Below the pieces are notes generated by a model, which had not been told where the DNA came from, did not search any database, and saw nothing but the letters and a program-made list of their open reading frames with translations. Source: CBDHDJ01 sp965261645 (GTDB lineage: Bacteria; Pseudomonadota; Alphaproteobacteria; SHVV01). From it: a DNA stretch of 64,000 nt. Where the stretch lies: the NCBI GenBank assembly GCA_965261645.1, contig CBDHDJ010000002.1, forward strand, positions 620,001 through 684,000, in the 5' to 3' direction. The stretch's first letter is position 1; each line of letters begins with the position of its first letter. The translations under genes were made by a program, and so were the position numbers. Shown one piece after another: positions 1 to 7,240 of the stretch.

Positions 1-313
1 CGGCGCCCGTGCGCGTCAGCGTTTGGGCCTGCGCATGGACCATATTGCCGAAGGTGAACCAATTCATGCTGTGCGGCTGTAAAAGCGCGCCGAGGACCAG
101 ATGGCCGATGCGGATCGTGCCACCCTTCTTCATGCTGGCAGCGCGGGCCTGCGGCACGTACTCAACCCCCGTCACCTTGCCGATGAAGGCGTAGGCCGCG
201 GCGACCGACAGGCCGAGCAAGGTGGCGTCGCGCAAAAACTCGCGGCGGTTCATCTTGCCTTCGGCGAATTGCTCTTTGACCTTGGTGATGAGCGGATGCT
301 CTTTGTCCACCAT
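1..313 (-). CDS. ABC transporter substrate-binding protein, family 5 (3' part beyond window)
   Basis: This is the N-terminal end of a periplasmic solute-binding protein, cut off by the window edge. It starts with a Lys/Glu-rich segment, then a twin-arginine-type motif (NRREFLRDATLLGLS) and a hydrophobic stretch ending near PQARAASM. It then runs into the KGGTIRIGHL strand that opens the mature binding domain in this family. The N-terminus is nearly superimposable on the two genes that follow (521-2182 and 2408-4066), so it is the third member of a tandem paralogous set. The start is ATG at 313 with TAAGGAGGA just upstream. Family-5 binding proteins usually deliver peptides, nickel, opines or small organic solutes to an inner-membrane ABC importer. 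No permease or ATPase lies inside the window, so the ligand and the transporter partner are unknown. Confidence 0.85.
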   Translation of the reverse strand, partial: MVDKEHPLITKVKEQFAEGKMNRREFLRDATLLGLSVAAAYAFIGKVTGVEYVPQARAASMKKGGTIRIGHLVLGALLQPHSMNWFTFGNMVHAQAQTLTRTGA

Positions 314-331
314 GACATCCTCCTTAGTGTA

Positions 332-406
332 ACGTTATGGACGCTAAACACGGTCATGAGCGTCCTTGGCCCGATCTTCCGGGGAATGGGTCATCCCGTC
401 AAGGAC
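332..406. repeat. Duplicated leader spacer, copy A (see 2202-2300)
   Basis: This block matches the spacer at 2202-2300: GTTATGGACGCT, then CATGAGCGTCC, then GGGAATGGG.CATCCCGTCAAGGAC in the same order. It lies just upstream of the binding-protein gene that starts at 313, exactly as its partner lies upstream of the gene starting at 2182. The copies differ mainly in the distance between GGACGCT and AGCGTCC (13 nt here, 39 nt in the other). The simplest reading is that the gene was duplicated together with its 5' control region. Confidence 0.6.
339..365. promoter_or_regulatory. Inverted repeat GGACGCT/AGCGTCC, possible operator
   Basis: GGACGCT (339-345) is followed 13 nt later by its inverted copy AGCGTCC (359-365), immediately upstream of the binding-protein start at 313. 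The same pair recurs upstream of the paralog starting at 2182 (2207-2213 and 2253-2259). Recurrence at equivalent positions suggests a regulator-binding site, but duplication of the whole spacer could equally explain it. Confidence 0.35.
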
Positions 407-432
407 TAGGGAGGGGCAACGAACCGCACAAG

Positions 433-468
433 AAAACGCCGGCGGGACATGAAGCCTCGCCGGCGCTT
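433..468 (-). terminator. Rho-independent terminator after the 521-2182 gene
   Basis: Read on the minus strand, GCGCCGGCG and CGCCGGCG pair across a short loop and are followed by TTTTCTT. It lies about 50 nt past the stop of the binding-protein gene that ends at 521. An equivalent hairpin follows the next paralog (2322-2355), so each gene appears to be its own transcription unit. Confidence 0.75.
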
Positions 469-520
469 AGTGCATCACAGTGACATGTGCGCTATCACAC
501 ACTCCCGTTGGATGGGTGTC

Positions 521-2182
521 CTATGCGTCCAGCGACAGATCCTCCGGGAATATTGACAGCGAAGGATGACAAGCAAACCCCTTGACGTTCTTGTTCCACG
601 CCGTTAGCGCGTTCCAGAACATTGGCTGTGCCATGGGGCCTTCGTTTTGAAGGATCTCTTCGATCCGCTTGACATACTGCTTACGCTCCGCCACCTCCAC
701 TGTTGCTTCGGCTTTTTCCAGTGCCTCGTCTAATTCGTCATTGCCCCAGCGGAAGGTGTTCCACGGCACGCCGGTGCGATAGACCAGCGCCATGATCTGG
801 ATGGCAAGCGGACGGTGCGACCAGTACGTTATGGACACGACATCCTTGTCCCAGAGGCCCCAGAAAGCATCGCTTGTCACCGGCTTGATGTTGAGTTTGA
901 TACCGATCTTTCCGAGCTGATCCTGCCACGCTGCCGCCAATTTCAGGAGCGCTTCAGGTTCATTCAACACGGTAACATCCGTTTCGATGCCATCGGCGAA
1001 GCCGGCCTCCGCCATGAGCGCCTTGGCCTTCTCGATGTTGTGCTCAGGCTGACCCAAATCTGCGTATTCCGGGTGTATCGTCGAAACATGGTGGTGTTCG
1101 CCTGGCGTGCCCCACTCACCGAGTGCGGCCTTGGTCAAATTCTTTTCCACCGCTGCGAGTCTGATGGCCTGGCGGATACGGTTGTCGCCCCACGGCTCAT
1201 GGTCCACACGGAGCGACAAGGTCGAAGCCCGCCCGGTCGGCGTGGTGTAGATCTTCAGGTGCTGCTGTTGATTGACCGCGTCGACCTGATCCGGCTGCAA
1301 CTCCTGCAGACCGTGAACCTGCTTCGATGCTAAGGCCGCAAACTGTGCTGTGGGGTCCCCACCTATGTCGATGAATTCAACGACGTCAACGTAGGCTTCC
1401 TTCCCCCAATAACCCCTCTTGGCCTTGAGGACGACCTTCTCCTTCGGGCTGAGTTCCACGCAATCAAAGGGTCCCGAGCCGTTGATGCCGGGCCCCATCT
1501 CGAACCCGCTTGCGGGATCGGCGATGCCGTTGGTGTAGTGAAACAGATGCTCGGGGATGGCCACCTGCGGCACCCGGAGGTTGAAGTTGATGGTTCTGTC
1601 GTCCACCGCCTCGAGCGCGTTGGCGTCCCACAACTCCTTTGTTGTTTCGCCGTCTTTCTCGACGTCCTTGAGCATGTAAGCCATCAGGCCCAACGTCGAG
1701 GAGCCGGTCGCCGGGTCTAACAGGTGCTTGAAGTTGGCGATGACGTCCTCTGAGGTGACGGGGGAGCCGTCCGTCCATACCGCGCCTTTGGCGAGTTTGA
1801 TGGTCCAGGTCTGCAAATCGTCGCTTGCCGCCCAGCTCTCGGCCAGGTGCGGCCGGGTCAGGTTATCCGCACCTGTCCGTGTGAGCGTCTGGATTACCGG
1901 GAACGTCACGCTTGAGAATGCAAACCAGCTAAAGTTGTGGGGGCTACGCATTGCCGCATGGGTCAGATGGCCGATGCGGATCGTGCCGCCCTTCTTCATG
2001 CTGGCCGCGCGGGCCTGTGGAACGTAATCGACCCCTATGACCTTGCCGACAAAGGCGTACGCCGCCCCTACCGACAGGCCGAGCAAGGTCGAATAGCGGA
2101 GGAACTCGCGGCGGTCCATCAGACCTTCCGCGAACTGCTCCTTGACCCTGTTGATGAGCGGATGCTCTTTGTCTTCGCGCAT
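521..2182 (-). CDS. ABC transporter substrate-binding protein, family 5
   Basis: This is a periplasmic binding protein of the extracellular solute-binding family 5 (peptide/nickel/opine type). The 553 residues are a normal length for the family. The N-terminus has DRREFLRYSTLLG (Arg pair near residue 24), a hydrophobic core and an Ala-rich cleavage region near PQARAAS, which indicates Tat-dependent export. The mature part shows the typical opening (GGTIRIG), a TLTRTGADN...HLAESW segment and ANFKHLLDP. The longer open frame reaches 2296, but ATG 2182 has GGGAGG about 6 nt upstream and aligns with both paralogs, so that start is preferred. It is the middle member of three tandem paralogs and ends before its own terminator. 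The ligand is unknown, and no membrane components are nearby. Confidence 0.9.
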   Translation of the reverse strand: MREDKEHPLINRVKEQFAEGLMDRREFLRYSTLLGLSVGAAYAFVGKVIGVDYVPQARAASMKKGGTIRIGHLTHAAMRSPHNFSWFAFSSVTFPVIQTLTRTGADNLTRPHLAESWAASDDLQTWTIKLAKGAVWTDGSPVTSEDVIANFKHLLDPATGSSTLGLMAYMLKDVEKDGETTKELWDANALEAVDDRTINFNLRVPQVAIPEHLFHYTNGIADPASGFEMGPGINGSGPFDCVELSPKEKVVLKAKRGYWGKEAYVDVVEFIDIGGDPTAQFAALASKQVHGLQELQPDQVDAVNQQQHLKIYTTPTGRASTLSLRVDHEPWGDNRIRQAIRLAAVEKNLTKAALGEWGTPGEHHHVSTIHPEYADLGQPEHNIEKAKALMAEAGFADGIETDVTVLNEPEALLKLAAAWQDQLGKIGIKLNIKPVTSDAFWGLWDKDVVSITYWSHRPLAIQIMALVYRTGVPWNTFRWGNDELDEALEKAEATVEVAERKQYVKRIEEILQNEGPMAQPMFWNALTAWNKNVKGFACHPSLSIFPEDLSLDA

Positions 2183-2201
2183 AACTACCTCCCTGTGTAG
2201 C

Positions 2202-2300
2202 GTTATGGACGCTGGGTCGTTGTCAGGTACTCGACCGCTAACTACCGTTATGAGCGTCCCTGGCAGAATTCTCCCGGGAATGGGCCATCCCGTCAAGGAC
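2202..2300. repeat. Duplicated leader spacer, copy B (see 332-406)
   Basis: This is the counterpart of the block at 332-406, upstream of the gene starting at 2182. Shared pieces in order are GTTATGGACGCT, ATGAGCGTCC and GGGAATGGGCCATCCCGTC followed by AAGGAC. The inverted pair GGACGCT (2207-2213) and AGCGTCC (2253-2259) is kept, with a wider gap than in copy A. The third paralog (start 4066) lacks the block. Confidence 0.6.
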
Positions 2301-2321
2301 GGAGGTCTTGGCGACGATGCG

Positions 2322-2355
2322 AAAAAAACGCCGGCGGGCGGTACCCACCGGCGTT
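2322..2355 (-). terminator. Rho-independent terminator after the 2408-4066 gene
   Basis: On the minus strand AACGCCGG pairs with CCGGCGTT and is followed by a run of seven T. It lies about 50 nt past the stop at 2408 and is the clearest intrinsic terminator in this region. Confidence 0.8.
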
Positions 2356-2407
2356 GAGCTCAATGCAGCGGGGACGCGCGGTTGCACGTCCCCGACCCAA
2401 TGAGGAC

Positions 2408-4066
2408 CTAGGATTCGAGGGCCAGCTCCTCCGGGAAGATCGATTCCGAGGGATGCATCGCGAAGCCCTTGACCCGCTTGTCGTAGGCCGCCTGTTTGTT
2501 GGTCCAGAGGGGCTGCAGCATGGGGCCCTCGCTCTGCAGGACTTCCTCCAATATCTTGACGTACTTCTTGCGCTCTCCGATATCGACCGTGCCTTCCGCC
2601 TTGGTCAACGCCTCGTCAAACTTGTCGTGGCCCCACTCGTACACGTTCCACGGCACGCCCGTGCGGTAGATCAGCCCCATGATCTGGATGGCGAGCGGGC
2701 GGTGCGCGAAGGTGGTGAGGACCACCTCGTCCTTGTCCCAGAGACCCCAGAAGGCATCCATCGTCACCACCTTGAGGTTGAGCGTAACGCCGATCTTGCC
2801 AAGCTGTTCCTTGAGGGCCTGACCAAGCTTGGGTATGTAGTCGGGCGCACCGAGCACCGTGATGTCGGTTTCGATGCCGTTAGAGTAGCCTGCCTCGGCC
2901 AAGAGCTGCTTCGCCTCTTTGATGTTCTGCTCGAGCTCCGGCAGCGCGACATATTCGGGGTGGATGGGCGAGACGTGATGGTGTTCCGCCGGCGAACCCG
3001 CCTCACCCAAGGCGGCCAGGGTCAGGTGCCGGACGTTGAGGGCCTTCTTGAGGGCGAGGCGCACGCGATTGTCGCCCCAGGGCTCTCGACCGGTCTTCAG
3101 AGTAATTGAGGAACACCCGCCGGTGGCGGTCGAGTAGATATTGACGTGATCGATGCCCTTTGCCGCGTCGATCTGGTCCGCCGCGAGATTGAAAATACCG
3201 TGCACTTGCTTCGAGGCCAGGGCAGCGAAAAACGCCACGGGGTCCTCGCCAACATCGACGAACTCGAACCTGTCGAGGTAAGCCGGCTTGCCCCAGTGGT
3301 CCTTCCTCTTGGTGAAAGCGCATTTGCCGCGCGGGGTGAGTTCCGCGAGTTCCATGGGGCCGGTGCCGTTGGCGCCGGCTCGATAGACCCAACCCTCTTC
3401 CGGATCCAGCATGGTGGTGGTGTAGGTGAAGAAGTGCTCTGGGATGGCGACCTGCGGCACCCGGATGTTCAGCCTTACGGTGAAATCATCCACTTTCTCG
3501 ATCGCGTTGGCGTCCCAGATTTCCTTGGTCGTTTCGCCATCCTTCTCGACGTCCTTGACGAGATAATCCATCTGGCCGAGTGCTCCGGAACCGGTGTCGG
3601 GGTCGAGTAGATGTTCGAGATTGGCGATCACGTCGTCGGCTGTAAACGGCCGGCCGCTCCTCCACGTTGCCTCGGGCCGGAGATGAATCGTCCACGAGGT
3701 CAGGTCCTCATTGGCCGAAAAGCCCTTGGCGAGGTGCGGCCGCGTGATGTTGTCGGCGGCCGTGCGCGACAGGGTCTGGCACACGGGGAAGATATTGTTG
3801 GACGAGAAGAGCCAGGACAGCGCGTGGGCATCGCTGACGTCCTGGACGCGCTGGGCGACGCGCATCGTCCCGCCCATCGGCATGCTGGCGGCGCGGGCTT
3901 GCGGGACGTATTCGACTCCCGTGACCTTGCCGACGAAGGCATAAGCCGCTACCGCCGACATCCCGAGCAGGGTCGAATAGCGCAAAAAGTCGCGGCGGCC
4001 CATCCGGCCGTCCACGAACTGCTCCTTAACCTTATTGATGAGCGGATGCTCTTTATCTGCGCGCAT
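2408..4066 (-). CDS. ABC transporter substrate-binding protein, family 5
   Basis: This third tandem paralog encodes 552 residues. The N-terminus (MRADKEHPLINKVKEQF) and the twin-arginine motif (GRRDFLRYSTLLG) match the two neighbours, as does the PQARAASM cleavage region. The mature domain keeps the family landmarks (ARPHLAKGFS-type segment, ANLEHLLDPDTGSG). Near the C-terminus, an AFWGLWDKD block and a PLAIQIMGLIYRTGVPWN block are shared with the 521-2182 paralog and suggest a common ligand class. ATG 4066 has AGGGAGGC upstream. It is the promoter-distant head of the array: its spacer (4067-4228) faces the divergent hydrolase gene and lacks the duplicated leader block. Ligand and permease partners cannot be named. 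Confidence 0.9.
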   Translation of the reverse strand: MRADKEHPLINKVKEQFVDGRMGRRDFLRYSTLLGMSAVAAYAFVGKVTGVEYVPQARAASMPMGGTMRVAQRVQDVSDAHALSWLFSSNNIFPVCQTLSRTAADNITRPHLAKGFSANEDLTSWTIHLRPEATWRSGRPFTADDVIANLEHLLDPDTGSGALGQMDYLVKDVEKDGETTKEIWDANAIEKVDDFTVRLNIRVPQVAIPEHFFTYTTTMLDPEEGWVYRAGANGTGPMELAELTPRGKCAFTKRKDHWGKPAYLDRFEFVDVGEDPVAFFAALASKQVHGIFNLAADQIDAAKGIDHVNIYSTATGGCSSITLKTGREPWGDNRVRLALKKALNVRHLTLAALGEAGSPAEHHHVSPIHPEYVALPELEQNIKEAKQLLAEAGYSNGIETDITVLGAPDYIPKLGQALKEQLGKIGVTLNLKVVTMDAFWGLWDKDEVVLTTFAHRPLAIQIMGLIYRTGVPWNVYEWGHDKFDEALTKAEGTVDIGERKKYVKILEEVLQSEGPMLQPLWTNKQAAYDKRVKGFAMHPSESIFPEELALES

Positions 4067-4228
4067 AATTGCCTCCCTATATCTGACTGCGCCTGGCGGG
4101 AAGTCTGGTACGATTCGCCAGTGTGGTCAATGACGTACGCCCGCGCGATAAAGGCGCTTTCACGTCGCGTCGCGAGGATTTAGTCTTGAGCCCAGGAAGC
4201 AAGGCTCAAACGGGGGAGGGCCATCACC

Positions 4229-5074
4229 ATGGACGGCAAGCAGATCGATGTCGATGGCATCGACACCTACTACGTTGAACAGGGCGAGGGGCCAACCATC
4301 GTGTTCATGCACGGCGGCTCGCCGGGTATGGACGCCTGGATCTGCTGGATGCGGCAGTTCGCGGGCCTGGCGCAGGACTACCGCGTCATCGCCTTCGACC
4401 AGATCGGCTATGGCCGCACCGCCGGCGGCCCTTTCCTGCCCCGGGTCGAGCGGACCGATCATGCCGTCGGCTTCCTCAAGAAGCTCGGCATCACGGGTGC
4501 TTGCCTGGTCGGCCATTCGGAAGGCGGCTATCTCATCACCCGGGCGGCGATCCTCGCGCCCGAGACGGCGGGCCGGCTGGTGATCGTAACGAGCGGCGCC
4601 ACTTCACCGTTGCTCGGCGGCGATGCCGATAAGGAATGGCTGGCCACGGCGGATCATTCCTATGACTACCGCGAGCACAGCGACAACGCAGACGATTTCG
4701 TCGAGGTCAACCACCGCATCTTCTTCACCCCGGCGGCGGACTTCGATGCGCAGCTCCAGGAGAACTACCACCGCGCCGTCGAGGCTGGGCAACTCGCCAC
4801 GGTCAACGAGATCTCGTCAACCGTCTGGTCGGATCTCGACACCTACTACCGCGTTCAGGAGGAGCACATCTATCCGTTCCTCGACAAGTTGACCTTGCCG
4901 ATCATGCTGTTGTGGGCCGCCGAGGACGGCACCGTGCCGGTGGCGCGCGGGGTCAAGCTGATGGAGATGATTCCCCATTCCGAGATGCATATCTTCAACC
5001 GCGCCCGCCACATGGTGATGTTCGACCGGAGCGAGGGCTTCAACCGCCTGCTCGCCGGCTGGGCCAGGCCGTGA
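4229..5074 (+). CDS. Alpha/beta hydrolase
   Basis: This is an alpha/beta-fold hydrolase of 281 residues, a standard length for single-domain members. The oxyanion strand motif is FMHGGSPG, the nucleophile elbow is GHSEGGY (Ser), the acid region is WAAEDGTVP (Asp) and the base region is RARHMVMFD (His), so the triad is intact. There is no signal peptide, so it acts in the cytoplasm on an ester, amide, epoxide or C-C bond substrate that cannot be predicted. ATG 4229 follows GGGGGAGGG. It is divergent from the binding-protein array and sits 34 nt upstream of a clear paralog (5109-5960), so the two are probably co-transcribed and arose by tandem duplication. Confidence 0.88.
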   Translation: MDGKQIDVDGIDTYYVEQGEGPTIVFMHGGSPGMDAWICWMRQFAGLAQDYRVIAFDQIGYGRTAGGPFLPRVERTDHAVGFLKKLGITGACLVGHSEGGYLITRAAILAPETAGRLVIVTSGATSPLLGGDADKEWLATADHSYDYREHSDNADDFVEVNHRIFFTPAADFDAQLQENYHRAVEAGQLATVNEISSTVWSDLDTYYRVQEEHIYPFLDKLTLPIMLLWAAEDGTVPVARGVKLMEMIPHSEMHIFNRARHMVMFDRSEGFNRLLAGWARP

Positions 5075-5108
5075 GGCGCCGAACGCGACCGGAGCCAGGG
5101 AGAAAATC

Positions 5109-5960
5109 ATGATCGAAGGACGCACCATCGACGTCGATGGAATCAACACCTACTACATCGATGTGGGCGAGGGGCCGACGATCGTGCTGGTGCACGGCGC
5201 CGGCGCCACGAGCGATGCCTATGGCGGCTGGGCGCCGCAGCTCAAGACCCTATCCAAGGAGTTCCGCGTCGTCGCCTTCGACGAGATCGGCTTCGGGCGC
5301 ACCGACATGCCCAAGGACAAGGGCTACTACAACCGCCTCGAGCGGGTCGATCACGCGATCGGCTTCATGCGCGCCATGGGCATCGAGGGCGCGGCGCTGG
5401 TCGGCCATTCCGAGGGCGCCTTCATGGTGGCGCGTATGGCCATCGTGGCGCCCGAGTTGTGTTCGCATCTGATTCTCGTCACCACCGGCGGCACCTCGCC
5501 GCGCCTCGGCGGCGACCGCGACAACGCGTGGATCGAGGCGGCCAACACCGCCTACAACTGGGACAGCCTGAACGACGTGGAATCCTGCATCCAGACCTAC
5601 CGCCATCTTGCCGTGACGCGGGATCCCGAGGGCGAGGCCTATCTGCGCGAAGCCCACAAGCTCGCGGTCGAGGCCGGGCGCGTCGAAATCTTCCAGAACA
5701 TGCCGGAGACCGAGACCAACTACGACACCTACCTCAAGCTTCAGGAGGAGTACATCCACCCTTACTTGAAGGACCTCAAAATGCCGGCGCTGTTGGTGTG
5801 GGCGACCGAGGATAAGACCGTGCCCGTCGAGCGCGGCCTCATGCTGCTGGAGCTCATTCCCGACGGCGAAATGCACATCTTCACCGATGCCGCCCACATG
5901 GTGATGTACGACCGGGCGGATGAGTTCAACAGCCTGCTTGCCGCCTTCTGCCGGCCGTAG
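5109..5960 (+). CDS. Alpha/beta hydrolase, paralog of 4229-5074
   Basis: This alpha/beta hydrolase of 283 residues is closely related to the gene before it: both open with GRTIDVDGI or KQIDVDGI followed by TYY. The triad is visible as GHSEGAF (Ser), WATEDKTVP (Asp) and DAAHMVMYD (His), with VHGAG as the oxyanion segment. The mid-protein cap region diverges most between the two copies, which is where substrate specificity usually resides. ATG 5109 has CAGGGAG upstream. The following glutathione transferase starts 35 nt downstream and probably belongs to the same operon. The substrate is unknown. Confidence 0.88.
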   Translation: MIEGRTIDVDGINTYYIDVGEGPTIVLVHGAGATSDAYGGWAPQLKTLSKEFRVVAFDEIGFGRTDMPKDKGYYNRLERVDHAIGFMRAMGIEGAALVGHSEGAFMVARMAIVAPELCSHLILVTTGGTSPRLGGDRDNAWIEAANTAYNWDSLNDVESCIQTYRHLAVTRDPEGEAYLREAHKLAVEAGRVEIFQNMPETETNYDTYLKLQEEYIHPYLKDLKMPALLVWATEDKTVPVERGLMLLELIPDGEMHIFTDAAHMVMYDRADEFNSLLAAFCRP

Positions 5961-5995
5961 GGCGCCATCATCTCCGGCGCGTTGGCAGTCATGTC

Positions 5996-6616
5996 ATGTT
6001 GAAAATCTGGGGCCGCACAAACTCCGGCAACGTGCAGAAGGTGCTGTGGGCGTTGGGTGAGCTTGGGGTCTCCTTCGAACGTTTCGACATCGGCATGGAG
6101 TTCGGCGGCAACGACCAACCCGAATATCTGGCGATGAACCCCAACGGCGTGATCCCGACCATCGACGACGACGGGTTCATCCTGTGGGAGTCCAACGCCT
6201 GCGTGCGCTACTTGGCGAGCAAGTACGGCCACGGCACGCTCTACCCCGCCGATCTCCAGGCGCGGGCGGAGGCCGACCGCTGGATGGACTGGCAGCAGAC
6301 CACCCTGTTGTGGGCGTTCATCGAGATTTTCTGGGGTCTGGTGCGCACGCCGCCGGAGGAGCGCGACAATAAATTGATTGAGACGAAGCGCCAGGAGACG
6401 ATCCGCTGCTACCGGATTCTCGAGCAGAGTCTGGCCGGGCGCGATTTTGTCGCTGGCGCGGACTTCACCATGGGGGATATTCCGATCGGCGCCTTCGCCT
6501 ATCGTTGGTTCGCGCTCGATCTCGAGCGGCCGTCCATGCCCAACGTCGAGGCGTGGTACGCCCGGCTCTGTGAGCGTGCGCCGTTTCAGGCGCACATCAT
6601 GCAGCCGCTGAGCTGA
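5996..6616 (+). CDS. Glutathione S-transferase family protein
   Basis: This cytosolic GST-fold protein has 206 residues. Residues 1-80 form the thioredoxin-like glutathione domain: a GRTNSGNVQKVLWAL opening with a candidate catalytic Ser, the cis-Pro segment NGVIPTIDD and the ESNACVRYL glutathione-binding motif. The rest is the all-helical C-terminal domain with DFVAGADFTMGDI, the conserved N-capping/hydrophobic staple region. Members conjugate glutathione to electrophiles or act in dehalogenation, isomerisation or ether cleavage. It follows two alpha/beta hydrolases in the same direction, so it may process the same substrate, though this is only inferred from spacing. Confidence 0.9.
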   Translation: MLKIWGRTNSGNVQKVLWALGELGVSFERFDIGMEFGGNDQPEYLAMNPNGVIPTIDDDGFILWESNACVRYLASKYGHGTLYPADLQARAEADRWMDWQQTTLLWAFIEIFWGLVRTPPEERDNKLIETKRQETIRCYRILEQSLAGRDFVAGADFTMGDIPIGAFAYRWFALDLERPSMPNVEAWYARLCERAPFQAHIMQPLS

Positions 6617-6642
6617 ACGAGCGGTGAGCCGGCGAGCGGCTC

Positions 6643-6975
6643 TCAGGACGCCGGTTGGCGAATTCCGAGGGCGCGCATGTCAACGTGCCAGCCGGTGCCC
6701 GAGGCATGCACGCACGCCAGGCCACCCGCCCGGCGCTCGACCAGGGTCCACGATCCGCGGCGCGAGGTGTAGAGATCGACCTCGTTGCCGTTCTCCAGCT
6801 CGCCCGTGGCAACGCGGGACTCGGAAAACGCCTGATCGAGATAGACCTCGAGCGCCCCTCGGTCCATGCAATCCTGCCACATCGCGAACGCGGGCGTCGC
6901 GCTCACGGCCAGGATCAGAGCGAGGAGCGCCGTACGGACTACAGGACTATTCAATGACTCTCTCCAATTGCGCAT
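6643..6975 (-). CDS. Small secreted protein of unknown function
   Basis: This short protein (110 residues from ATG 6975) has a clear Sec signal peptide: SPVVRTALLALILAV, then SATPAFA and a cleavage site before MWQDC. The mature part of about 75 residues contains two Cys and the pattern ESRVATGELENGNEVDLY followed by SWTLVERRAGGLACV. This resembles a widespread alphaproteobacterial family of small periplasmic proteins without known function. The start is uncertain. ATG 6975 has only a weak ribosome-binding site, whereas a TTG at 6954 sits just after GGAGAGAG and would give a compact signal peptide. It converges with the GST gene. Confidence 0.6.
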   Translation of the reverse strand: MRNWRESLNSPVVRTALLALILAVSATPAFAMWQDCMDRGALEVYLDQAFSESRVATGELENGNEVDLYTSRRGSWTLVERRAGGLACVHASGTGWHVDMRALGIRQPAS

Positions 6976-7009
6976 GGGCGCATATCGACCCATTTGCGCA
7001 TGGGCGCAT
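6968..7009. repeat. Two 16-bp direct repeats at the start of the secreted-protein gene
   Basis: TTGCGCATGGGCGCAT occurs at 6968-6983 and again at 6994-7009, 26 bp apart from start to start. The first copy contains the candidate ATG of the minus-strand gene 6643-6975, so the arrangement looks like a 26-bp tandem duplication of the translation start. A binding site for a regulator is the alternative. Confidence 0.5.
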
Positions 7010-7240
7010 GTCCACGTCTCCATCGATGTGTGCTTGCGCGGCGCCTCTGCCAAATCTCTTTTGCGCACTGGTGTTCAACAATACGTGACAGGATCGTGAC
7101 GGCCCGTGAGCGCCGCTCGCTGCCGAAAACCGGAGCCCACGCGTATTGTCCCGGTTGCCCGCTCCGTTGCCGCCCGATAATCTACGCGCGGTCTTCGGCG
7201 GACGAATCCCGCCGCGAGCCAATGCCCTTCTGCGCCTCAC

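Noticed and set aside
7069..7240. Tetrahydrofolate riboswitch before fhs
   Set aside because: The 170-nt leader shows no recognisable conserved core of that class and is not strongly structured by eye.
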